This document shows, piece by piece, positions 35,096 through 47,309 of a stretch of 64,000 bases of DNA. Each line of letters opens with the position of its first letter. The stretch's first letter is position 1. A model generated the notes under the pieces. It worked only from the letters and a program-made list of their open reading frames with translations, did no database searches and was not told the DNA's origin. The position numbers were made by a program, and so were the translations under genes. This stretch comes from Watersipora subatra (lineage: Eukaryota; Bryozoa; Gymnolaemata; Cheilostomatida; Watersiporidae). The stretch spans positions 23,711,344-23,775,343 of the forward strand of contig NC_088717.1 of NCBI RefSeq assembly GCF_963576615.1. Reading direction: 5' to 3'.

Positions 35096-36788
35096 TGTAG
35101 AAAAGTACGGGGTATTTGTGGTGTTTTCCGCTTTAGGCTCCTTCATTGTTCATTACATGTTTTCATAATTTTCAATTATGTTCACCCATTATAGAGAAGT
35201 ATTGATTAGAGTGTTCAAAGATTTTGTCGAAGCCGCATGTATTCCGAAATACTTTGCAAAATTCTTCAATGTATTTTATTACTGGTTGAAACTAAAATTG
35301 TACTCCAAAAGCTATCTTCTATTAAGACCAGATATTCTTTTAATACGTTCTAATACCCCGGATAAAAATGATTTCTGAGTTGCCTGCGCTTATTGTATTG
35401 GGAGGATTCTTTTATGTGGCCAAACGTGGGTTTTGACTGCTTAGCTACATTTTGCTTGTTCACTGCTGTTTTTCTAATTAGAGAATATTTAGCAAATTTC
35501 ATCATAACCCATCACGAAGCGTGCAATCGTCACTACATCTATCACGGTAATACCTACAATTGATGGAATTCTTATCACCTAGCAACACAATTGAGTTAGA
35601 GGCTAGCATACATTTTGATTGGATAAGGACTCCATTGTGCCCAGCGAGTCAGGAAATTGAATAAGAAATCCGTATCAAAGCATCATAATGCTAAAGCGTA
35701 AAGAAAACCGTACATACAAACATTATGCTGTTTGAAATAACCAAGCCTCAGTAAGCAGCTGTATGTCAGTTTCTAAATTAAATTGAATTTGCATAAACTA
35801 ACTCTAAAAGGACCAGTAATTTTAGTAAGTTGAAACTAATTTTCTTAGTTTTATCAATGATAGAGAATAATTGTATATTTACAAGGGCCTTTATTCAGCA
35901 TATTTTGTTGTTCTGGTGCCATGTTCGGGTTCACAACAACAGAGCTCTTGATCAACAAGCCCCGTCCACATGATGGCCGTAACCAATCCTGTCAGGAGTT
36001 GATATCTTTGGTTTTATAAAGCTTTTAATTTATATAAATCTAGCTATTTTGTCAATGTATGTTCTACTGTGTTTGACAGCAGGATGTGTTGATTAATAAA
36101 GAACTACAACGTTAATCAGACCATCTGTTGAGCTTTACTGGAGACTTACAGAGCTTCCAATACACTCTAGCGGTCTCACGCAGTCGTCATGCACCTGTTT
36201 ATTCGCACTCCCCTGCTTCCCTGATCTCAACACCATAATCATGTCTTACCGTATGTTTGCAAGCCAGCAACTAAATAAATAAATCTTATCCAATTTTATA
36301 CAAGCACTAGCGAAATGCATGGCGTTGCACGAGTATTAAAAATCCGCTTACGAAACAGTGACAGGTAATGAAGTTGCCTGCCACTTGCCATTAGCCTGGC
36401 ACATTGCTAATGGCTAATTTGAGCAAGCTAGTATCCTTATTGCTAAACTTACTAATAAGAGCCGTGCGAGAACTAACATAAAATGACGTTGTGTCGTAGC
36501 ACAGAACGATTTTTGCATTTTTACCCACATACCGACATATATTGCCCAATGAATCCATAAATCTCGTGTAGTTCTGTATACTGGTTTAGTATATTGTCTG
36601 GGTAATGGGAGGTTGCGAGATCACATCTTGCGTGATACGGGTTCTTTATTCCAAGATTTTTATAGCAATAGCTGAACAAACAGAATCAAACACAAATTTT
36701 GAGATTTGTATATATATAGATAAACAAGAATCCAACAAAAAACGTTTGTCATGTCATTTTAAAACTTATAATACTTTCTGCACCAGTA
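35096..36788. other. Between duplication copies; no gene seen
   Basis: Around 35920-36130 there is a less AT-rich patch ending in TAATAAAGAACTACAACG that could be part of an LTR, but no termini or partner were found. No domain-bearing frame. Confidence 0.35.
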
Positions 36789-36789
36789 A

Positions 36790-36903
36790 TGTGTTATCAT
36801 GTAATGATATTAATAGCTTTTATGTAATGTGTTATTATGTAATGATATTAATAGATTTTATGTAATGTGTTATCATGTAATGATATTAATAGATTTTTAT
36901 TAA
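36790..36903. repeat. 38-bp tandem repeat, three units
   Basis: Three near-identical copies of a unit starting TGTGTTATCATGTAATGATA and containing TTAATAGATTTTATG. They lie immediately before duplication copy 2. Confidence 0.8.
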
Positions 36904-36929
36904 ATGTTAAAATTATCATTTTACAGTTA

Positions 36930-38890
36930 GGGGTTTTTGCTAAGGCAGATCTTGTGTCAGCCACACCAAATCAAAAAGTCAGCTGTGTAATTGGAAAATG
37001 TTTTTGGAAATAAGAGCACTTTTTGATTTAATATTCATACCACAGGTATAATTTGTCCTCGAAAGGAATGCATTGACCCTGCATGTGCCCCCCCTACTTG
37101 TGGTACAACAGTTGTATTGTGTGGGAGCTTGTGCTATTTAAACATACGCCGTGTAGACATTAGTTTGGAGCTTGTGGATTTTCCAATTGGCAATTCGCAA
37201 TTATGTCAAATGCAAAACTATTTGATAGTGATTGGTTATTCAAATCTATATTTTAATTCTTTTGTGGTGGGGAAAAACAAATATTTTCTAGAACTTATTT
37301 GTTCTAGGATAAAATGCTGCAGAGTTCATGAATATTTTCATGTAAACTGAAACTGCATAAGATGAAATTGCAAATCTATATATATACCTGGCACAGGAAA
37401 GGAAAAATCTGATGACATTTTGCTCTTATGTTTGTAAGTATTGGGACTAATCACTTGATGTAATAACAGTGTAGCTTCTACTCTATACATTCAATTCACT
37501 GAGTTTTCAGATATGGAAGTACTTGGTAGGATTCTTTGATTCGTGTAAACATACAAGACTACAAACATATCCTCTACAAAGAAAGCTGTTCTCATGAAAT
37601 TGATCATTCAATGAATGGAACTTACACGTCTAATTTGAATAATGGACACGAAAATCTTGTAAAATTTAAACTGCTGTGAGCAATAGTCCGTTTGCATCAA
37701 AGACTATGCATTATAATGTTTATTATGTCACTCCTATCGACTTAGGATAATGTAACAAATAAAATAACATTAATTTGACTAATGGACAGACAGACAAGCA
37801 AGTTAGGTAATCATGTATGCGACCACTAAGCATTGCTCCTTTAACAGAGTGACCTTGACATGGTATAGCTCTGAATATGACAAATCAGATGTAATCAATA
37901 TATGATGCATCCTGGGATAGCTGAAAGGAGTAACACAAGAATTTCACCAACTTGAAATACTAGTGACTTCACGCTTGATTTTAGGCTCAGATAAATTATC
38001 GATTCGTTTCCCTTGGTCGGCTATTTGCGTGATTAAACAATATAATATATCGTTATACATAAAACTAAGTTTGTGTCTTAAACAAATTGGTGTCTTTTTG
38101 TCGTTCGTATGTCCATTTAATGGAGACTGTTTAAAATATGCACCCATGCAGGTTAGTGCATAGTGAGAAGTCATGATGTGGAATGATTACATGCACAATT
38201 ATTTATTGCGCAATATTTTAGAAGCATAACTAAAGTAAAGATTGAAATATTACCTCAAGTTACTAGCTTATGTTACTAGCTTAAGTTACTCAAATTCATT
38301 GAGCAAATAAACTTAAACAATGGAAACTATATTACCTGTCACTGTTTATAATATGTTTTATTACATGTGCAACGCCAAACATTCATTAGTCCTTTCAATG
38401 ATAAGAGCAATGTCCTATCGTTTCTCCAAAGCCACCCTGAAATCTTTAAAATCTCTAAATTTAAAAATCATGTTTAAAATCTTGAGCGAATGTGTAGCAC
38501 AAGAAGCAAAGAATGTTTACAACAAAATGATGTGGCTTGATCGTTCAAATATTTGAATTATGCATTGGCTAGACACACAGAAATAAACAAGTGACAAGTT
38601 ATACATTAGTGATAATATTTGTTTATATGATGAATATGTGGATATCTGAAGCAGCATTCTTCAAAAGCTTTAAACAAAAATGATTCAGTAACAATACGCT
38701 GCCCAGAACGTTCAGTTTATAGATAGCCCTATAAAGTCATCTGTGTAACTATGACAACAAGACTACCCATCTGTTATTCACCTGCATTACTGCTCATGTG
38801 CAAACATACCAAATGGCTGTAGATAAATTGTTTTGCATTATCTAAGAAACTATCTAAATTGTCAAACCAATTTTGAATTGAAGCTGCTAC
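36930..38890. repeat. Segmental duplication, copy 2, left half
   Basis: Corresponds to 28165-28400 joined to 29420-31057 of copy 1, so roughly 1 kb of copy 1 is absent here. It runs straight from the single 44-bp sequence into the sulfotransferase 3' end, with no Gypsy fragment. It is more diverged from copies 1 and 3 than they are from each other. Confidence 0.75.
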
Positions 38891-40143
38891 TAAAATGTGT
38901 TTGGATAGCTTAACTCGGAATGCAGCTTGGGGAGACCAAAACCATTCAAGATCATCTCACAGCGTTTCACTACATTTTTGTCTTTGCTCCACTCTGTACC
39001 TCCACCTTGTTGTCTCGTATCCCAGCTAGCATTAGCAATTCCTGCTTGGCTATCATAGTCCAAAGCTCTACTGGCAATATCCAATAAACCAGAATTGATG
39101 CCGAGATAGTCAAACACTTTGGCTAGCGTGGCGCGTCTGTTTTGTAACAGCGAATCATACTTAATGGCTTGAATGTTCACACCTGCCCCGAAGGCTCGCT
39201 TGAGCAATGATGCTTTTGCTGCCCACAAAAAGCAGTACCATTCCACCGCAGTCTTCGGTTGAACTGCAATTATAACCTTCTTACAGAATTCATGATCGTA
39301 TCCGTTTGTCCAGCCATTGATATTTGACATGTCAAACCAAAACTTATCATCATATGGGTCATGGTTCAACAGAATTTCACAAATGTAGCGAATGTAACCG
39401 TCGTTGTTGAATGTCCGATAAAAAGAAGTTATTGACGGGAAACTTTCTCGGTAAGCCGCGAGCATCTTGTGGTGTGGAAAGCAGTTGGCTATTGTTTCTA
39501 TAAGATATTCCTCGTAAACCGTTGCTTTCCAAAACACTGATCCACCTTTCGGCGCTTGCCTAATATATAATTTAATGACAGAGACAGCAAGTCGTGTAAA
39601 TATCGCTGACTTAGAAAAACTTTCAGCGCTAGAATAGCCATGGTCTCCAAAAGGAATACTGTACATCATGGGCAGAGGTTCAGAGTAAACTGTCCAATCA
39701 GGCAAAGAATTAAATACCTGAACCCAAGCAGTAGATCCGCAACGGGTCGTGTTGAACATCCAAACAACGTTTCGGTCTCCAACATCAATGGAGTCAACGA
39801 GGTCATTGAATGGTTTGATAGGGAGGATTATCAGTCGAATTGCATGGTTGGTCTGAGTGAGCACGGTCAGAGGGTGCTCTTTAACATTGAATAAATCACA
39901 GTCTAATTCCATAAAAGTAGCACTCTTTGAAGTCACAGAAAATAGATGGATTCTCTTATTTAAGACAATATCTACTGGCGCAAATCTTTCATGAACTGTG
40001 AAATAGGTCTTTGGAGTCGCAGTAAACACGTAGGGGTTTTTCCATACTATTCGAAGTACTTGTGCAGGATACTTCGTGTCAGAATTCATAGTCTCAAATA
40101 CTCTCTTCGATGTCCCTAAAACAGTTTCAGATTTGTAGACCAA
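38890..40143 (-). CDS. Sulfotransferase-like protein, copy 2 (open frame, start region altered)
   Basis: The best-preserved single-exon frame in the window, 417 codons open from 40143. The sequence MFNTTRCGSTAWVQVF (about residues 130-145) matches a 5'-phosphosulfate-binding P-loop, and KMLAAYRESFPSITSFYR (about 225-242) fits the 3'-phosphate-binding arginine/serine segment. Together they suggest a PAPS-dependent sulfotransferase fold, so sulfate transfer to an unknown acceptor is inferred. There is no signal peptide or obvious membrane anchor. The first codon of the open stretch is TTG. The ATG used in copy 3 lies in a short segment deleted here, and the first in-frame ATG is at 40089 (399 residues). 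Either translation starts there, an upstream exon exists, or the copy is newly inactive. The tail LHSELSYPNTF is shared by all copies. Confidence 0.7.
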   Translation of the reverse strand: MVYKSETVLGTSKRVFETMNSDTKYPAQVLRIVWKNPYVFTATPKTYFTVHERFAPVDIVLNKRIHLFSVTSKSATFMELDCDLFNVKEHPLTVLTQTNHAIRLIILPIKPFNDLVDSIDVGDRNVVWMFNTTRCGSTAWVQVFNSLPDWTVYSEPLPMMYSIPFGDHGYSSAESFSKSAIFTRLAVSVIKLYIRQAPKGGSVFWKATVYEEYLIETIANCFPHHKMLAAYRESFPSITSFYRTFNNDGYIRYICEILLNHDPYDDKFWFDMSNINGWTNGYDHEFCKKVIIAVQPKTAVEWYCFLWAAKASLLKRAFGAGVNIQAIKYDSLLQNRRATLAKVFDYLGINSGLLDIASRALDYDSQAGIANASWDTRQQGGGTEWSKDKNVVKRCEMILNGFGLPKLHSELSYPNTF

Positions 40144-40437
40144 ACTAAATGAACTAGTCTTTTTATGAAAATATTTGCTCTAGCCTATAAGGGTATTAAA
40201 TGTATTTGTGCTGGTTGAACTATCATTAATGCTATATCCTGATTAGGTCAACATTTTGATATAGAAAAATTCTTGTTATGGGTTTAACCTTGACCTTTTC
40301 ATTAGTGACTATGTAGAAATACTTGTTTTAATGCTGTATGTTGAACTGGCCATAAGTCGCAAAATGATACCAATTTTTTGCAGGTATCTACTAAAAAGAC
40401 TTGGAGCAGGTAAACATTTTGTTAGATTCTCTACTTG

Positions 40438-40625
40438 AAGAGGTTGCTCAGAGTGGATACCCAGAGGTTATACCTAGAAGTAAAATCTATAGGGGAATAC
40501 CCAGAGAGAATACCTAGAGCGATACCCAGTGGGGATACCCAAAGAGAACATATAGAGGGGATGCTCAGAGTACCCAGAAGAGTACCCAGAAGGGATAGCT
40601 GGAAAATATACCAAGAAGAAATATC
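40438..40625 (+). repeat. 13-bp minisatellite, copy 2
   Basis: Same GGGATACCCAGAG-type unit as 34463-34703 with more drift. It sits at the same relative place, about 300 bp beyond the sulfotransferase 5' end. Confidence 0.75.
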
Positions 40626-41004
40626 CAAAGGAAATATTCCGTGGGGATTCATATGTTCTTCTTTATGGGACACAAAGATGTCACGTGGGTTCATATGATG
40701 AATGTGTAAAACTTTGATACCCAAAAAATAATTGCAGAGATTTTTGCACCATGTATCTGTGCTACTCAATATGTAGACTGGGTATGCATATGTCTCTATA
40801 AATTCTAACTGAAGTGTAGCCAGAGAGCATCATAATAATTGTAATGACTATATAACATACATGTCTACTATTTCCCAAATAAAAGGTATGTAACATGAAA
40901 ACCTCAATTTTCTATTATAAATACTTATGGTACTTATACATATCTATAAACTATAGCCTAACTAATCTCATTGGTGCCATGCAGTATTAACTATTTGACT
41001 AGTT

Positions 41005-41155
41005 AACATACAGACACAGCCAACACATAGACACAGTCAACATATAAACATAGTCAACATATAGACGCAGTCAACACATAGACACAGTCAACACATAGAC
41101 ACAGTCAATACATAGACACAGTCACCATATAAACACAGTTAACACATAGACACAG
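41005..41155. repeat. 17-bp tandem repeat, about nine units
   Basis: Unit ACATAGACACAGTCAAC with point variants. Found only in duplication copy 2, between the minisatellite and block H. Confidence 0.8.
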
Positions 41156-41194
41156 AATGCAATAGCTGCAGTCTAGATAACACTGCAGGGAATA

Positions 41195-41575
41195 CCATTT
41201 TGATTTGACACAAAACTGAGCTCTGTTATTTTCTTGCGGACCCCTACTCATCCTTTGTCTTACATCAACTACAGTAAGATGCTCTGTCCAGTTGGAATGA
41301 CTAGTAATTAATCAAGCTGTGATAGTGTTGGTTGGAAAACAAACAAATATATACCAGAATCAGTTAGTAGAAAAATGAACCAACTTACCATTCAACCTCC
41401 AGATGATTGCAACTACAGCATTCCAGAAGTATAGTAGCGTGTGTGTGCTGTAAAGCAGCAACTGGAAAACTCTACTGTGCATACTTGTAGCGGCTGTATC
41501 AATACTGTTGACAGTACAACTATCTACCTGCAATTACGATTATAACTGCTGGGGATAACAATTTTTAAGTACTAG
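41195..41575 (+). repeat. Duplication tail block H, copy 2
   Basis: Very similar to 61640-61960 and continuing with it for about 2 kb more (41300-43100 against 61690-63990), apart from one large insertion in copy 3. Confidence 0.7.
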
Positions 41576-41579
41576 AAGA

Positions 41580-42526
41580 ATACCGGTAATACGAGAACCA
41601 GGCCATCCGTGACAAAGGCCAAATTTGGGGTCACGCTATTCATGCGGCTCTAGAGATAAGCGACTCCATATTCTGTCCATTAATACCTTTAAAATAAACA
41701 TCTCAGCCAGGTGTTATACTACTCTACCTATGATTATGATTGATTATTATTGATTGCAACTAATACCAGCAACAGTTAAAATCTGACATAAAACTGTTGC
41801 CATTACATCCTTTTAAAATTATTAACCCTTTCCGTACCGCTAGGGTGTTTGTAACATATTGTTTCAGATTTGCTACAAGCAGTGTTATTGTCTGTCATTA
41901 AGCTAACAAGCTTAGCTTTTCATTAGAAGCATTGATATTATCTATGACTTTTGCTTATATAAACACTTTAACTTCTAATACTGGTCATTAGTTGGTTAGC
42001 CAAACCACCTCAAAGGATTACTTGAGAGTGTGCAAGCTTTTTCTATATCTCATCATAAGGAACATCTGATTTTACAGTAAGTTCATCTCTTTTTACTTTT
42101 ACTACATGTGTTTTGGAGCATGTTCATCGTGTAATTTTGCACTTTTATCAATGTCTTTTTACACATGTATTAAGATGGACTTGAATGTTATATTCCGAGA
42201 TACAATCTTTACTGGCCAATTAATTCACATGCAACAACTAGTCTTTATTATATCTTTAACTGGGACACAATACAGTCTTGCTAGTGTTTTGGCAGAAATA
42301 CGAGTATCCTAACTATTGTACGTATTATAACCATATGTTCAAGTCAATGAATGCATTGCCTGTTTTTTACTAATCACCCTGTATGTTTTGTTAATATTTG
42401 TATACATGCTTTTTGTATTTATATGAATATTTTGCTGTATACAGGACGCAATCAAATGAATTTAATGAATAAACCAGATCAACTGACTAAAAATCAAAAA
42501 TATATAGATTTATAAATGTATAGGAC
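41580..42526. other. Copy 2 intergenic part, shared with 61950-62875
   Basis: Nearly identical to copy 3. Its only notable frame (42106-42312) is found in both copies because of the duplication and has no known domain. Confidence 0.5.
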
Positions 42527-42670
42527 AGATGGCACAGTTGGTAAGGTATCGGGACAGTGATCATTAGGTCCTCGGTTCAAATTCTAGCAAGCGCACGCTT
42601 CTTGCGGTCCTTAGACAAGACCCTTGCTTATAAAACGTCTACAACCTGCATGATGAGTGCAATAATCAAA
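42524..42670 (+). repeat. tRNA-derived SINE head (copy 2)
   Basis: An RNA polymerase III-type A box TGGCACAGTTGG (42530-42541) and a B box GGTTCAAATTC (42574-42584) are about 33 bp apart, as in tRNA genes. They are followed by a CGGTCCTTAGACAAGACCCTT segment like the conserved central part of several invertebrate tRNA-derived SINEs. No cloverleaf of functional quality is seen. Directly downstream begins the R2/R4-type ORF, an arrangement repeated at 63402. Confidence 0.6.
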
Positions 42671-42699
42671 ATCATGCCAGCTCAGGCGTCGCCCGAACA

Positions 42700-45600
42700 A
42701 ATAAGGACCACGCTGCTTGTAACTGAACCAGGACAAGGCAGTGAAAAGTGGGCTACTGGTTCAAAACGAATGAAATGCACTCGGACTGACAACACGGACA
42801 TCATGCAGTGCTACTTTATGAGTGAACCTCAAAAGTGGTGCGCCAATTGTGGAAGGATGCGTCAACTGTAGATAAACATGCACCCTGAATTTCCACTAAC
42901 CGCTAAACAACTTGTAGCTCAGAGAAGTAACATAATCAAGCGGCACTTCATATCGGAACTTGAGGTAGATCGAATTAGGCAGCTGTTCACCCAAGTAACC
43001 TCGACCAACAAGGAATGCATATCAACACACACAGTCACACATACACAATCTTGTGTCGACCCACGGTTTGAAGAAAACATGCACTTTGACCTTGAGCCAA
43101 GGATGAAAGATGCCAGATTATAAAAGCAGGGTAACACTATGGAGAGTTCGCAAAGCCATACGCCTAAGAGGCTGTTAGAAGAAATTAACTTGGAGTCGAT
43201 CTCAACGTGATCGATCAGTGAGACAAATGCCCTAATCTACAGCACAGCTACATTCGTCTTAGAGGAGATGAGTATTAAGTCACTGTCAACAAGGCTTCAA
43301 GCCTTTCCGATGCCTAGTCTTGGCATATTAGGCTGCAAAATAAGATCAAGGACTTGCGCAGCAGAGCTAGTTTACTCAGTGCGAGATCTAGCCACAGTTT
43401 GGAGCATCCAAAATGGAAGCCACAATGGAAGCTCTAAAATCTGCCAAACAGCAGCTAGTAGCACTCTCGGCATGACTGAAGCAGTACACCAAAGAGTGGG
43501 ATAGCAAGAGAATGAACAAGGTAAGGTTTCATCAATATCCCACTCGCTGCTCTTCCTTAAATCTAAAGCTACCTCCCTCTAAATCTGCTTCGGGTCATCG
43601 CAGAATGTCATACCAGCAGTCAGCACAATGGAACGCTCTGCCTGATGAACTGCGTAGGGTTGTGAGTATGCCCACTTTTAGACGTGCCCTCAAGCTGTAC
43701 CTGTTGAGCGGTGACTAAATAGTTTCTGGCTGCTTGCTGTTAACTTGTGGCTCAGTGCCTTGGCTAGCAATGCTACTGCGCAGTTTGGGCCTCATCATTA
43801 TTTCTTTTCTTTTTCTTTTTTTTCTGTTTTCATACTTTTTGATGAAATAAAACAAACAAACAAACAAATTGTTCACCAATAATCCATCAAAAGTTTATTC
43901 CCAGTTCAAAGGTGAACTATGGAGGCCAATGCCAGATCCTCCCAAATCCAGCACCTTAAAGTTCTTGAAGGAAATCTGGGAGAAAGAGGCTACTAATAAC
44001 GCCACTTCAAAATGGCTGAAGACGCTGAAAGAGAGCCACCAACACACTGTAGCTCAGCAAGGACTCACCATCAGCAAAGTGGACATCACGTGCAGAATAG
44101 GAAAAACTAGGCAGCACCTGGCCATGACACGGTTCAACCCTTCTGGTTGAAAGAATTGATATCACTTCACACTAGAATGGCAAAGCAGATGGAATGCCTG
44201 ATTAAAGAACGTGACCATCCAAAAAGGCTGACCAAACGACGAACTGTGCTTCTAGTACAAGACTTGAATCAGGGGTCGATTCTCAAGAACTATCGACCAA
44301 TAACATGTTTGCCCACCACCTGGAAACTGCTCTCAGGAATAGTTGCAGACAAACTGGAAGAGCACATGAGTCACTATATGACCAGTGCTCAGAAAGGAAT
44401 TGGGCGCAACACCCAAAGAGCCAAACTTCAGTTGCTGGTGGATCGGACAGCAAGAGAAGGCATACTAATCTTGCCATGGCTTGGATTGACTACAAAAAAG
44501 CCTATGACTCAATTCCCCATAGTTGGATCCATGAGTGCCTAAGATTGTGCAATGTTCACCCTGCTCTTGTGGCGTTCATCAAGATGTCAATGACCAAATG
44601 GAAGACGGAACTGGAGGCTAATGGCAAAAAGCTGGCGAGTGTCAAAATTAAGCGAGGCATCCATCAAAGTGACTCTTTATCACCTCTGCTTTTCTGCATA
44701 TGCCTAAACCTTCTAAGCAACATGCTGGGAAGACTCAATATGGGTACTAGTTTAAGAGTGTCACCAAGAGAAGCAACCCATTTTAACTGGATGATATCAA
44801 GCTGATGCTAACAAGTAAAGGGACATTGATTCCGCTAATGCACCTTCCTCAGGTATACAGCAAGGACATCGAAATGACCTTTAGTATTGAAAAATGTGGA
44901 AGGATAATTTTCAAAAAAGACCATTCTGTGCTCACAAATGGCCTAAAAATGCCAAATGGTACCATCAAAGATATAGACGAAGAGTACAACTTCTTGAGGA
45001 TTATGCAAAGCGACATCAACCATGAAGCCGAAGTACGTCGCAAAGCCATTACTGAATACAGGAGACGCGTTCGGCAGGTCCTACGAGGCCAGCTCAATGC
45101 CAGGAATCAAGTCATGACAATAACTACCTACGCATTGCCAGTAATAAGATACCAAGCAAGCATAATAAAGTGGACTGAGGAAGCCATCAAGGAAACAGAT
45201 ATAGCAACTCGTAAACTGTTAACCATGAATGGAGCACTCCACCTAAATTCTGATGTTACTAGATTGTATCTCGATAGGAAAGATAAAAGTAGAGGACTCA
45301 AAAGTGTGTAGTGGACAGGAAAAAAGGAAGAACAAAACATTTAAGCCTATGCAGCCTCCATGGCTACCTCAGATAAGTTGCTAGTTGAATTTCAATCAGC
45401 TGCTCTGACAATAGACCTTTGCAATGATGATGAGGAACTTGACTGGCACATGAAGCTACTTCATGGTGCTTACCACCGGCAAATATCTAAGGTTGGCGAC
45501 CTCCTTCAAACATATATGTGGCTGAACAAAGAAAATCTAACGGCCAATACAGGGTCGCTACTCATGGCAGCACAGGAGCAAGTGCTCCCAACAAGGCAAC

Positions 45601-46220
45601 TCCAAACAAAAAACTATCACACTAGAAACGATCCTAGATACAGGCTGCGCAAAGATGCACCTGAGACCATCCAACACATCATCAGTGGATGCAATCACTA
45701 GCTAGCCAGAAACACATACAATGAGCGGCATAATCATGTTGCAGATGTTGTGTACAAATGTCTATGTGATGAGTATGGTGATCGTGCTAAGATCCTCTAG
45801 GACTTCTACATCCAGACTGCCAAGCATGTCCGAGCAAACCAACCAGATATAGTGGTGGTGGACAAGGAGAACAAGAGGGCTATTATAATAGATATAGCAG
45901 TACCCAATGACTACAATAAGCCTGCAAAGAAAAAGAAGAGAAATATCTCCCTCTTGGAGAAGAGATTGAAAAATGCTGGGGTGTAAGAACAACTGTAATT
46001 CCAGTGGTCATTGGGGCACTGGGCGCAATAACATCTGTCCATAAAATGTGGTTTGCCCATATACCGACAGCAATCAACTCAAGTGAGTTGCAGAAAAATA
46101 CGCTATTGGAAACATCAAAAATCTTGCGGCGAGTGCTCAAACTCCCAGGTCTCTGGTAGGAGACCTGAGTTAGAGCAGAAATTACCAACCATATGGGTTA
46201 ACCGGGGTAAGAGACCAATT
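42700..46220 (+). mobile_element. R2/R4-type non-LTR retrotransposon with restriction-like endonuclease (degenerate)
   Basis: Pieces of one polyprotein follow in order across several frames. An N-terminal conserved block has GSKRMKCTRTDNTDIMQCYF (about 42765) and LTAKQLVAQRSNII (about 42900). A pre-RT part ends at 44150. The reverse transcriptase begins NYRPITCLPTTWKLL (44291) and has the motif-A region AWIDYKKAYDSIPHSWI (44476), motif B as GIHQSDSLSPLLF (usually QGDS) and a damaged motif C reading LDDIKL (44790). The thumb follows to 45310, then a zinc-knuckle remnant around 45650-45700. Last is the restriction-like endonuclease, PDIVVVDKENKRAIIIDIAV (about 45847), with its two acidic positions. 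The ORF stop is at 46157-46159, followed by a ~60-bp tail that abuts a short (TA)n. Several stops and frameshifts make it dead. A LINE 3' end interrupts it at 43516-43866. Clade assignment (R4/Dong or a relative) is inferred from the single endonuclease-bearing ORF type. Confidence 0.85.
43512..43867 (+). mobile_element. LINE 3' end nested in the R2/R4-type element
   Basis: A 69-codon frame with SYQQSAQWNALPDELRRVVS and FRRALKLYLL, the characteristic last segment of many LINE (jockey/CR1-like) polyproteins. A short 3' UTR with a pyrimidine-rich stretch follows, ending in ATAAAA(CAAA)n. The host ORF reads MN on the left side and resumes NKLFTNNPSKVY on the right, so the insertion point falls in or beside an AACAA sequence. 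It is only about 350 bp long because of 5' truncation, as expected from target-primed reverse transcription. Confidence 0.75.
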
Positions 46221-46225
46221 ATATA
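46160..46225 (+). other. 3' UTR of the R2/R4-type element
   Basis: A short segment with GGAGACCTGAGTTAGAGCAG and GGGTTAACCGGGGTAAGAG that ends in (AT)n at 46220-46232. Inferred to be the 3' tail recognised during retrotransposition. Confidence 0.4.
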
Positions 46226-46299
46226 TATATATTGTATATCCGCTATATCAAATGCAGATACTAGCACACACATGGTATCATTTTTTTTCCGAAACACTA

Positions 46300-46460
46300 A
46301 AATGACTTTTTTACCAAGTGTTTATTACTGAGGTAGATCTAGTGTCAGTCAACTTATACCCAAAACTCGGTTGCTCAATGGGAAATTTTCTTCTGCAACA
46401 ATAGGCGCTCTTGGACTACATATGCGTATGGCTCGTATTATCATTGTAACATTATCATTA
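46300..46460 (+). repeat. Partial unit G (copy 4)
   Basis: GTTTATTACTGAGGTAGATC and ACTACATATGCGTATGG match the start of unit G at 27735. The rest of the unit is missing. Confidence 0.55.
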
Positions 46461-46733
46461 ATGTAACAGCAGGTTCTCAGCTTTAATCACAATGAAAATA
46501 AGAAAAGGCAATTTATTATCATTCGACTTTAAATAACAACACGCCATTGCTACTGATAACCAAACTGCTAGTTCAGTTTATTAAGAAGGCATCTAGTGAA
46601 CGATTCACAAATTTCTCTGTTATTAGTGACTTAATGCTTTTAGTATGGTACTAAGCACCTCTTACAATAGTGTACGAGTCATATTATAACCTCTTTTTTT
46701 CTTGGTTACATTGATCCAATGTGAGAGATAGGT

Positions 46734-47240
46734 ATGATTTTACAGTGCAATTACAAGTACAATACTAAAAGCTGTCCAGATTTGAATTTGACAGAAAACT
46801 CAGCTCTGTTAGTTTCCTTCAGACCACTACTCATCCTATGTCTTACATCAACTACAGTAAGATGCTCTGCCCAGTTGAAATTACTAGTAATTAGTCATGC
46901 TGTGATAGTCTTGGTTGGAGAACAAACAAATACGTACCAGAGTCAGCTAGTTGAAAAATGAGTCAACTCACCATTCAACCTTCAGATGATTGCAACTACT
47001 GCATTCCAGAAGTATAGTAGCATGTGTGTGCTGTAAAGCAGCAACTGGAGCAACATGTAAAGCATCTGCTGTGCATATTGGCAGCGGCTGTATCAATACT
47101 TTTGACAGTGCAACTCTCCACCAGTAAGTACTTAGATTATAACTAGTGTAGATAACAATTACAAATTGGTAAAAGAAACAGGTCATCGTGACAAAGGTCA
47201 AAGTAGGGATCCAGCTATCCTTGCAGCCCTTGAGATATAC
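46734..47240 (+). repeat. Duplication tail block H, copy 4
   Basis: Same landmarks as the other H blocks but with additional differences, such as an inserted ACATGTAAAGCATCT. This copy lies only ~270 bp from a partial unit G, without sulfotransferase or minisatellite between them. It may be a deletion derivative of the whole duplicated unit. Confidence 0.6.
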
Positions 47241-47309
47241 AGACTACCCTACATACACTGTCCATCTATTTACCATTTAATATAAACAGCTCAGCGAGCT
47301 GATAGCTTA

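Noticed and set aside
35920..36130. Possible LTR with AATAAA signal
   Set aside because: No terminal dinucleotides, no partner copy and no internal retroelement sequence nearby.
36790..36903. CRISPR-like array or regular spacer structure
   Set aside because: The three 38-bp units are contiguous with no spacers, and the window is eukaryotic.
41005..41155. CRISPR-like array from regular 17-bp repeats
   Set aside because: Contiguous degenerate minisatellite without spacers.
42527..42600. Functional tRNA gene
   Set aside because: A and B boxes are present but the arms do not pair into a cloverleaf, and the sequence continues as a SINE-like element.
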